From Chloroflexota bacterium (GTDB taxonomy: Bacteria > Chloroflexota > UBA4733), in the NCBI GenBank assembly GCA_025980355.1, contig JAICXR010000118.1, positions 1 to 8,486 on the forward strand: a stretch of DNA of 8,486 bases. The letters are read 5' to 3'. The translations under genes were made by a program, and so were the position numbers. The notes below the pieces were generated by a model that ran no database searches, was not told the DNA's origin, and saw only the letters and a program-made list of their open reading frames with translations. Within the stretch, counting starts at the first letter, position 1; each line of letters opens with the position of its first letter. Of this stretch, positions 1 through 5,868 are shown one piece after another.

Positions 1-245
1 AGGCCACGGTGGATCGCCTGCGGGTTGCTGACGTTGTTATACACGCCGTGCCGGCTGGGATAGAGCCCGCTGAAGAAGGTCGCCCGCGCCGGGCAGCAGT
101 GGGCGGTGGGGGTGTAGGCTTCGCTGAAACGCACGCCGGAGGCAGACAAGCGATCGGCATTCGGCGTGCGGCACGGATGCTCCGACGCGCAGACGGCGGC
201 CTGCTCCTGGTCGGTCATGAAGATCAGGATGTTGGGTGGGGTCAT
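1..245 (-). CDS. Sulfatase, N-terminal part (runs off left edge)
   Basis: This is the first 81 codons of a type I sulfatase; the rest lies beyond position 1. Such enzymes hydrolyse sulfate esters using a formylglycine made from an active-site Cys or Ser. Visible features are the N-terminal beta strand ending in a metal-binding Asp (PPNILIFMTDQ, Asp12) and the signature HCCPARATFFSG. The latter is a C-x-P-x-R motif with Cys50 as the predicted formylglycine and Arg54 downstream, followed by the usual GLYPSRHGVY stretch. The start is the ATG at 245-243, preceded by GAGGAG (256-251) with 5 nt spacing. There is no signal peptide, so a cytosolic enzyme is expected. It is the last visible gene of the leftward cluster, 136 bp after the choline-sulfatase-like gene. 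The family assignment is firm; the substrate cannot be told from this fragment. Confidence 0.88.
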   Translation of the reverse strand, partial: MTPPNILIFMTDQEQAAVCASEHPCRTPNADRLSASGVRFSEAYTPTAHCCPARATFFSGLYPSRHGVYNNVSNPQAIHRG

Positions 246-381
246 GGGGTCTCCTCTTCGTTTTCCACTATGCCATAGTGCCGGGAGTGTTGGGGCACCG
301 GGGCGGCGACTGGGGTCTGCCGCCAAGATCACGCCGACTGCGGCCGGGACGCATTGCGACCGCCGTCGCCGCCCCTCTCAC
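246..381 (-). other. 136-bp intercistronic gap between two sulfatase genes
   Basis: No gene is seen here. The gap holds a perfect palindrome at 266-280 just upstream of the third sulfatase's Shine-Dalgarno. It also holds a weaker GC-rich inverted repeat, GGCGGC (302-307) with GCCGCC (319-324), around an 11-nt loop. No U-run terminator follows the betC-like stop codon in the leftward direction. Read-through is therefore possible, but the gap is the longest in the cluster and could also carry an internal promoter. No convincing -35/-10 pair was found. Confidence 0.5.
266..280. repeat. Short perfect palindrome upstream of sulfatase start
   Basis: CACTAT (266-271) and ATAGTG (275-280) are perfect inverted arms around a GCC spacer. 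The centre lies about 28 bp upstream of the third sulfatase's start codon and about 10 bp beyond its Shine-Dalgarno. It is AT-rich compared with its surroundings. It could be a regulator half-site pair or a small hairpin in the leader. Symmetry is seen directly; any regulatory role is inference. Confidence 0.35.
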
Positions 382-1920
382 TCACGTTCGCCCTCCGACG
401 TGCGGCACCCGCGCCTCGGCGGCCGTTTGCTGCGCGTTGCGGCGACGTACGTACTGTTGACTCGCATCAACAAGCGGTTGAAAGTCCCAAGCGGTGGCCT
501 TGTCGCGTTTGAGGGCGGCGATGACGGCGCGACGCTCCGTCTGGCTGGCCAGTACGCTTTCGCGGATCGCTTCAGGGCGCCACCCGGTCAGCAGGTCGGT
601 TCTTCGCCGCTGCAACGTTCCTGCGTGTTGAGGCTGGGCTGCCAGGTTGTGCCGTTCACCTGGGTCCGCTGCCAGGTCATAGAGCTGATCGGGCTGGCCG
701 TGGACGTAGACCAGCTTGTGATCGCCCCGGACGAGCATCCGCACCGGCGCGCCCACACCTTCGCCAAGGTACTCGCTGATCGCCGAATCCTTCCAGGCGA
801 CGGGCTGCCCCCGGAACAGCGGCAGCAGGCTTTGCCCGTCCGATGGCGGAAACGTGCCGTCGGGATGGTGAGCGTCGGCAACGTCGCAGAACGTGGCGAA
901 GAGGTCGACCAGCGATGCCACGCGCTGCTCGTGCCGGCCCGCCGGGATCCGCCGCGGCCAGCGGGCGAGGAAGGGGACCCTGCTGCTCGGTTCATACATG
1001 GTTCGCTTGTACCACATGCCACGTTCGCCCAGCATCTCGCCGTGGTCGCTCGTGAAGATCACGAGGGTGCCGTTTGCCATCCCCGCCTGCTCCAGGTGGT
1101 GCAGGAGATCGCCGAGCAGGTCGTCGATCTGGGCGACCATGCCCAAGTACGCCCGGCGCGCCGCGGCGATATGCTCCGCCGAAAGCGGGTAGAGGTCCAG
1201 CTCGTGGTGGATGTTCAGCCATTGGTCGTAGGCCGGTGGCTCCCCGTTCGGTGGCGGCGTCGGCGGCGGGATCGTGATGGACGCAAAACGGTCCCAGTAC
1301 TGCGCGGTCGTCACGAAGGGGTCGTGGGGCTGGGTATAGCTGACGCAAAGTAGCCAGGGGCGGTCGTCGCCTTCCTGGCGGCGACGGGCAAAGTCATAGA
1401 GCTGGCGGATGGCCCGGCCGTGCACCTCTTCATCGTAATCCACCTGCAAGGTGCGGGCGGCGACGCCGGAATCGCGGACTTCGCGGACGCTCGTGCCCGG
1501 GTTATGTACCGGTTCCTGGCGCCAATCGGGCGTCCAGTCCAGACTCGCCGGGTAGATGTCGGTGGTGAGGCGCTCGGCAAAGCCGTGCAACTGGTCGGGA
1601 CCGATGAAGTGCATCTTGCCCGCCAGCACGGTGCGATAGCCGGCCAGGCGCAGATAATGGCAGAAGGTCGGCCGGCTGGCCGGGAACTCCGAGCCGTTGT
1701 CGTAGGCGCCGATGGCGCTGATGAGCCGGCCCGACATCATGCTGGCACGGCTGGCGACGCAGATCGGCGAATTGCAGTACATGCGCTCGAAGACGACACC
1801 TTCGGCCGCCAGCCGGTCCATTTGCGGCGTCCGGGCCGCCGTCTGGCCATACGGCCCGGTCCAACAGGCGCTGAGCTGGTCGGCCATCACGAACAGGACG
1901 TTCGGTCGGTCTGCTGTCAT
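382..1920 (-). CDS. betC: Choline-sulfatase (BetC-like)
   Basis: 512-aa type I sulfatase predicted to hydrolyse choline-O-sulfate to choline and sulfate in the cytosol. The formylglycine signature is CVASR, with Cys54 as modified residue and Arg58. Other sulfatase residues visible are Asp14 (MADQ), Lys102 and His104 (GKMH), His199 (QPHD), Asp292-His293 (SDHGE) and Lys305. Features recalling choline-sulfatases specifically are GPDQLHGFAERLTTDIYPA (107-125) with Trp129 soon after, a matching overall length, and the C-terminal tail WDFQPLVDASQQYVRR (478-493). That tail corresponds to the choline-sulfatase C-terminal domain, which in the characterised tetramer closes a neighbouring active site. 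The start is the ATG at 1920-1918, with AAAGG (1932-1928) 7 nt upstream. No signal peptide. It lies 40 bp after the dehydratase gene. No choline or betaine genes are visible nearby, so the natural substrate could be a related alkyl or sugar sulfate. Family assignment is by recalled similarity, not a search. Confidence 0.82.
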   Translation of the reverse strand: MTADRPNVLFVMADQLSACWTGPYGQTAARTPQMDRLAAEGVVFERMYCNSPICVASRASMMSGRLISAIGAYDNGSEFPASRPTFCHYLRLAGYRTVLAGKMHFIGPDQLHGFAERLTTDIYPASLDWTPDWRQEPVHNPGTSVREVRDSGVAARTLQVDYDEEVHGRAIRQLYDFARRRQEGDDRPWLLCVSYTQPHDPFVTTAQYWDRFASITIPPPTPPPNGEPPAYDQWLNIHHELDLYPLSAEHIAAARRAYLGMVAQIDDLLGDLLHHLEQAGMANGTLVIFTSDHGEMLGERGMWYKRTMYEPSSRVPFLARWPRRIPAGRHEQRVASLVDLFATFCDVADAHHPDGTFPPSDGQSLLPLFRGQPVAWKDSAISEYLGEGVGAPVRMLVRGDHKLVYVHGQPDQLYDLAADPGERHNLAAQPQHAGTLQRRRTDLLTGWRPEAIRESVLASQTERRAVIAALKRDKATAWDFQPLVDASQQYVRRRNAQQTAAEARVPHVGGRT

Positions 1921-1960
1921 GAGACCGCCTTTCTGCGTCGCACGGTCACGCGGTGGGTCG

Positions 1961-3148
1961 TCAGGACGACACCTCGCGCCGCTGCTCGATCTTCGTCTCG
2001 TCCAGTTCCATCCCCATACCGGGCCGGTCGGGCGGGACGATGCGCCCGTTGATCGGTTTGAGCGGCTGGCGGAAGAAGAGTTGGTGGATCTCGTTCCACT
2101 TCACCAGGTATTCGATGTAGGGGCAGAGCTGCGCCGGCTGGGCGAAGAGCGCGTGGGCGGTGGCCGGGGTGGAATGGCCGTGAGGCACGACCTGGACGTC
2201 GTACGTGGACGCCAGCGCGCAGATCTTCAGCAGTTCGGAGATGCCGCCGGCCCAGTAGATGTCCGGCTGCAGCACGTCCACCGCCCCGGCATCGAGCAAT
2301 TGCTTGCAGCCCCAGCGGGTGTATTCGTGCTCGCCGCCGGCGACGGGGAAGGGGACACGTCGCCGGATCTCGGCGTAGCTGGCGATCCGATCCGGCAGCA
2401 CGGGCTCCTCCAGCCAGCGGGGGCTGGCTTCCGCCAACGCGGGCGCGATCTGGGTTAGGTAAGGCACGTCCCAGCTCATCCAGGCGTCTAGCATCAGGTC
2501 GACATCCTTACCGACGGCCTCGCGGAGTGCCCGGGTGAGGGTAATGTTGAGGTCCATGCCGGCCTTGCCGTCGCCGGGGCCGTGGCGAAAGAACCACTTG
2601 GTCGCGGTGTAGCCCTGGTCGACCAGCTCGCGCGCCCGTCGCGCCGCGTCGTCCGGCCGGACGGAGCAGCCGAGGGCGCTGGCGTAGGCCGGCAGGCCGT
2701 CCCGCATGGGGCCGCCCAGCAGCTGGTAGACGGGGGCGTTGGCCCATTTCCCCTTGAGGTCCCATAGCGCGCAGTCGATGACGCTGATCGCCTGCATCAC
2801 CACGCCCTTGCGACCGTGGACGGCAAAACGATAGAGCCGGTCCCAAATGCGCTCGATCGCCAACGGGTCCTGGCCGATCACCAGCCCCTTCAGTTGCCGG
2901 TCGATGACCCAGGCCTGGTCGGCGCCGACCGGACCGCTGAGGCCGGTCAGGCTGCCGTCGGTGAGGACCTCCAGGAAGATCGACGTCACGCGATTGACGC
3001 GCTCGGAGAGCCGTGCCAGCGGCGGCGGCCCTTCCGAACGCTGGTCGGCATAGACGTCGACCGGGCGCACCAGGCGCTCCTCCCAGAAGCGGCCCTCGTG
3101 TTCCAGGCGACCCTGGACCTCCGTGAGACGGATGCCGGTGATCTTCAT
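1961..3148 (-). CDS. Enolase-superfamily sugar-acid dehydratase (rhamnonate dehydratase-like)
   Basis: 395-aa member of the mandelate racemase/muconate lactonizing enzyme group, predicted to dehydrate an aldonic acid to a 2-keto-3-deoxy acid. The barrel carries metal ligands Asp221 (LMLDAW), Glu247 (RWLEE) and Glu273 (GGEHEY), with a His323-Asp296 dyad (VPHGHS, LQPDIYW) as general acid/base. No K-x-K base is seen. Spacing between these residues closely follows E. coli rhamnonate dehydratase, as do AISVIDCALWDLKGK (120-134), the GPGDG stretch near 190 and the C-terminal INGRI...PGMGMEL. The start chosen is the ATG at 3148-3146, because AGGAGG (3159-3154) sits 5 nt before it. A TTG seven codons upstream lacks such a site and would overlap the previous stop. 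The gene is 17 bp after one sulfatase and 40 bp before another, implying co-transcription. Dehydration of a desulfated sugar acid is inference. Related specificities such as galactonate or fuconate are possible. Confidence 0.85.
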   Translation of the reverse strand: MKITGIRLTEVQGRLEHEGRFWEERLVRPVDVYADQRSEGPPPLARLSERVNRVTSIFLEVLTDGSLTGLSGPVGADQAWVIDRQLKGLVIGQDPLAIERIWDRLYRFAVHGRKGVVMQAISVIDCALWDLKGKWANAPVYQLLGGPMRDGLPAYASALGCSVRPDDAARRARELVDQGYTATKWFFRHGPGDGKAGMDLNITLTRALREAVGKDVDLMLDAWMSWDVPYLTQIAPALAEASPRWLEEPVLPDRIASYAEIRRRVPFPVAGGEHEYTRWGCKQLLDAGAVDVLQPDIYWAGGISELLKICALASTYDVQVVPHGHSTPATAHALFAQPAQLCPYIEYLVKWNEIHQLFFRQPLKPINGRIVPPDRPGMGMELDETKIEQRREVSS

Positions 3149-3160
3149 CGGTTCCTCCTG
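3149..3160 (-). promoter_or_regulatory. Shine-Dalgarno that fixes the dehydratase start
   Basis: On the minus strand, AGGAGG at 3159-3154 is followed by AACCG and then ATG at 3148. This near-consensus site decides for the ATG over an in-frame TTG at 3169 that overlaps the upstream sulfatase's stop codon. It is the strongest ribosome binding site in the leftward cluster. Confidence 0.8.
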
Positions 3161-3165
3161 CTCGC

Positions 3166-4599
3166 TCAACCGCCAATCGCGCTCATCCGGCGGCGTTCTT
3201 TGGCGTCGTGCGTCCCCCGCTCCGCCGCGGCGATGATGGCGCGCCGCTGCTGGCTGCGGTGGACGGCGGCGTTGATCGCGGCCGGATCCCAGTCCTGCTG
3301 GACGCGGCGCAGCAGTTGGCGCTCGACGGCGGCCAGTTCCGGCGTGCCGGCGAGGTTCTGCTGCTCGCCGGGGTCCGCCGCGATGTCATAGAGTTCGTGC
3401 GCCTCCCCGTGATAGAGGTTGAGCTTCCAGCGTCCGGTGCGCAGCATCCGCGCCGGCGTGTTGGTGGCGTGGCCGGTGTACTCGCAGAATGCTTCATCCT
3501 TCCAGTCGCCGGTGCGCCCCTCCAGGAGGGGCAGCAGGGAATCGCCGTCCAGGTTGCCCGGCGTCGGCGCCCGGGCGAGGTCGACGACGGTCGCGGTCAG
3601 GTCCACGAGGGAGCAAGCGCCGCCGAAGGTGCGCCCGCCGTCCCAGTGTCCCGGCCAGTTACAGATCAGCGGCACGCGGCTGGCGTGTTCAAAGAGTGTG
3701 TTCTTCCACCAGAGGCCGTGTTCGCCGACCATCTCGCCGTGGTCGCTGGTGTAGACGACGGCGGTGTCCTGCCGCTGCCCGGTCTCGTCCAGCGCCGCCA
3801 CCAGGCGGCCGATCTTTTCGTCGAGGTAGGTGATCAGGCCGAAATAGGCGGCGCGCGCCCGCCGCACCTGGTCTTCGCTGAAGTCGTAGAGGTGGAAGGT
3901 CTGGCGGACGCGTTCGTGCGCGGGGTGCTCGATACCGCGCGCCCCCGGGGCGTAGGCCGGCAGGTCGACGCGGTCGGGATAGTACATGCTGAAGTAGGGC
4001 TCCGGCACGACCAGCGGGAAGTGGGGCAGGATGAAGCCGACGCAGAGCGCCCATGGTTGGTCGCTCTCCGCTCGCTCCCGGATGTAGCGCAACGCCGCCG
4101 CCTCCGCGCGGTCGTCGATCTGGACATGGGGAGAATCACCGGCCCCGGCATCCTCCACCCGCCCGCGGCTGGCCGGGTTGCCGATCCGGTGCGGCTGTTG
4201 CCAGCGGCCGCCGCTGATCGGGTGTTTGCTCCGCGACCCTTCGATCTCCGCCCGGAAGCCGTGCAGGTTGTCGGCGCCGACGAGGTGCATCTTCCCGCTC
4301 AGGACGGCGTCGTAGCCGCCCGCGCGCAGCATGTGGGCCCAAGTCGGGATGTTCTCGTCCAGCGTCGCCCCGTTGTCCCAGACGCCGATCCGGTGAAGGT
4401 GCAATCCGGACATGAAGCTGGCGCGCGAGGGCACGCAGAGCGGCGAGTTGCAGTAGGCGTTGTTGAACACCACGCCGTCCGCCGCCAGCCGGTCCAGCTG
4501 CGGCGTTTGGACCAGGGGATGCCCATGGAACCCGGAAAAATGCGGCGCATGCTCGTCGCTCATTATGAGAAGAATATTGGGGCGCTCCGGACCGGCCAT
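3166..4599 (-). CDS. Cytosolic sulfatase, BetC-related paralogue
   Basis: 477-aa type I sulfatase, first gene of the leftward cluster. The signature CVPSR places formylglycine at Cys55 with Arg59. Other expected residues are Asp15 (MSDEH), Lys103 and His105 (GKMH), His193 (LPHF), Asp286-His287 (SDHGE) and Lys299. The fold continues to the C-terminal subdomain (LYDIAADPGEQQNLAG, 403-418). It resembles the choline-sulfatase-like neighbour at the signature (YCNSPLCVPSRASFMSG), at GADNLHGF and in the SQQRRA helix near the C-terminus. It lacks that neighbour's WDFQPL tail and the DIYPA...Trp segment, so choline sulfate is an unlikely substrate. The start is the ATG at 4599-4597, with GGAAGG (4611-4606) 6 nt upstream. 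A TTG 20 codons further out would overlap the best promoter candidate. No signal peptide. The family is sure, the substrate unknown. Confidence 0.9.
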   Translation of the reverse strand: MAGPERPNILLIMSDEHAPHFSGFHGHPLVQTPQLDRLAADGVVFNNAYCNSPLCVPSRASFMSGLHLHRIGVWDNGATLDENIPTWAHMLRAGGYDAVLSGKMHLVGADNLHGFRAEIEGSRSKHPISGGRWQQPHRIGNPASRGRVEDAGAGDSPHVQIDDRAEAAALRYIRERAESDQPWALCVGFILPHFPLVVPEPYFSMYYPDRVDLPAYAPGARGIEHPAHERVRQTFHLYDFSEDQVRRARAAYFGLITYLDEKIGRLVAALDETGQRQDTAVVYTSDHGEMVGEHGLWWKNTLFEHASRVPLICNWPGHWDGGRTFGGACSLVDLTATVVDLARAPTPGNLDGDSLLPLLEGRTGDWKDEAFCEYTGHATNTPARMLRTGRWKLNLYHGEAHELYDIAADPGEQQNLAGTPELAAVERQLLRRVQQDWDPAAINAAVHRSQQRRAIIAAAERGTHDAKERRRMSAIGG

Positions 4600-4630
4600 G
4601 ACGTTCCTTCCAGCGAGACTTTCCGCTGGG

Positions 4631-4659
4631 AACGTAGCAGACTCTGATCCTCCGGTCAA
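4631..4659 (-). promoter_or_regulatory. Candidate sigma-70-type promoter for the sulfatase cluster
   Basis: On the minus strand, TTGACC (4659-4654) and TACGTT (4636-4631) are separated by 17 bp. A TG precedes the -10 by one base (extended -10 form). The -35 matches 5 of 6 and the -10 only 3 of 6 consensus positions. Initiation would give a leader of roughly 25 nt including the Shine-Dalgarno at 4611. The leftward cluster would then be read from here. By-eye call only. Confidence 0.35.
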
Positions 4660-4685
4660 TTATCCGCCACGCTATCCAATGCTGG

Positions 4686-4709
4686 CTCGCCCCCGGGCCC
4701 AGGGGCGAG
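4686..4709. repeat. GC-rich inverted repeat in the divergent region
   Basis: CTCGCCCC (4686-4693) and GGGGCGAG (4702-4709) form a perfect 8-bp stem around an 8-nt loop. A smaller TGGC-GAA-GCCA hairpin follows at 4711-4721. Neither is followed by a T-run in either direction, so this is not a typical intrinsic terminator. It sits about 27 bp upstream of the leftward -35 candidate and could be an operator or a dispersed intergenic repeat. Confidence 0.45.
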
Positions 4710-4799
4710 ATGGCGAAGCCAGAGTGGGGGCCTGCCCGGCCACCGGCGCTCGGCGGCACGCTTCCCGTGCCCGCCCCGCTAGCACCTGGTTGGCCGATC

Positions 4800-4808
4800 T
4801 GCTAGTAT
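4800..4808 (+). promoter_or_regulatory. Candidate extended -10 for the permease gene
   Basis: TG-C-TAGTAT at 4800-4808 has the extended -10 form and matches 4 of 6 consensus -10 positions. No good -35 lies 17 bp upstream. It would give a leader of about 40-45 nt before the TTG start at 4858. Weak, by-eye support. Confidence 0.25.
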
Positions 4809-4857
4809 CGCGCCCTGACGCTCGACGGGTGGACGGTGGAATAGGGGTAGCGCGATC

Positions 4858-5829
4858 TTGAATATTGCCCTTGCCGTACTGGTCGCGCTTAGCCTGGCCT
4901 TCGCCTGGAGCATGGGTGCCCATTACACCGGCGCGGTGATGGGCATGCCCTACGCCTCCAAGTCGATCCGCATGTGGCCGGCGCTGGTGACGCTCTCCGT
5001 CCTCACGATCCTCGGCGCGACGTTCGCCAGTCACAGCGTGCAGCAGACGGTCGGGCTGCGCATCATCGACGCCCACCTGGTCACTGCGCCGATGCTGATC
5101 ATCATCGAGCTGGGCGCCTTCTTCCTGACCACGGTGTACACCTACGCCAAGGTGCCGACCTCGACCATCCAGATCCTCGTCTTCTGCGTCGTCGGCACCG
5201 CGCTCGCGGCGGGGGTGACGGTGTATTGGCAGACGATCGCCGTCCTCGCCGTGGCCTGGGTGCTCGCCCCGCCGGTGGCGGCGCTGCTCGGGTTTTGCTT
5301 CACCAAACTGCTTGACGTGCTCGTACCGGAAGCGCGCAAACCGATAGCGGGCCATCCGCTGGTGGTGTTGCCGCGCCTGCTGGTGCTGGTGGGCATGTGC
5401 GCGGCCTTCGTGCTCGGGGCGAACGACGTCTCCAACGCCGTCGGGGTCTGGTCCGCCGTTCATCTCAGCACGCTCTTCATCGCCGGCCTGGCCGGCGGCG
5501 TCGCCATGGCGGTGGGCGCGCTGACGTGGGGCCAGCGCATCCTCAATCGCGTCGCCTTCGACATTGTGAAGGTGGACCTGGCGATGGCCAGCGCCGCCCA
5601 GTTCGTGCAGGCGCTGGTGGTGTTCATCGCCGTCAGCTTCGGCCTGTTCACCTCGATGAACCAGGCGCTGGTCGGCGCGATGTTTGGCACGGGGCTGGCG
5701 CGGGGCCGGGAGACGGTCCAGACGGCGACCCTGGTCGGTATCCTCAAGGGCTGGGCAATCAGCCCCATCACCGGCGGGACGCTCTGTTTCATCCTGGAGC
5801 GAATCCTGCTGGCGCTTGGCGTGCGCTAA
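4858..5829 (+). CDS. PiT-family anion permease (phosphate or sulfate; CysP-like)
   Basis: 323-aa inner-membrane permease of the PiT superfamily, which carries phosphate, or in the CysP branch sulfate, by ion coupling. The protein is hydrophobic throughout and shows two related halves. The second has the family signature GANDVSNAVG (187-196) and ends near VGAMFGTGLARG. The first-half counterpart is altered: AWSMGAHYTGAVMG (16-29) replaces the usual G-x-N-D-x-x-N-A. The PVSTTH-type motifs also read PTSTIQ (100-105) and TSMNQ (265-269), with Gln for His. The TTG at 4858-4860 is the only sensible start: the next in-frame stop upstream is at 4816, no ATG or GTG lies between, and the first helix follows directly. 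AGGGG (4843-4847) lies 10 nt before it. The gene is divergent from the sulfatase cluster and 39 bp before the dehydrogenase. Family certain; sulfate rather than phosphate specificity is inferred from context and the altered motifs. Confidence 0.85.
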   Translation: MNIALAVLVALSLAFAWSMGAHYTGAVMGMPYASKSIRMWPALVTLSVLTILGATFASHSVQQTVGLRIIDAHLVTAPMLIIIELGAFFLTTVYTYAKVPTSTIQILVFCVVGTALAAGVTVYWQTIAVLAVAWVLAPPVAALLGFCFTKLLDVLVPEARKPIAGHPLVVLPRLLVLVGMCAAFVLGANDVSNAVGVWSAVHLSTLFIAGLAGGVAMAVGALTWGQRILNRVAFDIVKVDLAMASAAQFVQALVVFIAVSFGLFTSMNQALVGAMFGTGLARGRETVQTATLVGILKGWAISPITGGTLCFILERILLALGVR

Positions 5830-5868
5830 CTGGGCCCGGGTTGGTTCAGCGGCAAAGGAGCAGCGAGC

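Larger units (their letters stand above)
4600..4857. other. Divergent intergenic regulatory region
   Basis: 258 bp between the leftward sulfatase cluster and the rightward permease. It contains a promoter candidate for each direction and a GC-rich hairpin between them. No gene is supported: frames crossing it are shadows of the neighbours. Shared control of desulfation and transport genes is plausible from the arrangement but is inference. Confidence 0.6.

Noticed and set aside
166..1353. 395-codon plus-strand frame antisense to the choline-sulfatase-like gene
   Set aside because: The translation is Arg-rich without motifs, while the minus-strand frame matches sulfatases end to end.
3149..3169. 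Upstream TTG start giving a 402-residue dehydratase
   Set aside because: No Shine-Dalgarno serves it and it overlaps the previous stop. The ATG at 3148 has AGGAGG at ideal spacing and gives the usual MKITGI-type N-terminus of the superfamily.
3208..4647. 479-codon open frame on the plus strand antisense to the first sulfatase
   Set aside because: The opposite strand has all sulfatase catalytic motifs and good ribosome sites. The antisense translation has no recognisable domain.
4600..4659. Upstream TTG start giving a 497-residue sulfatase
   Set aside because: The extra 20 residues are not family-like, overlap the promoter candidate, and the ATG at 4599 has its own GGAAGG site.
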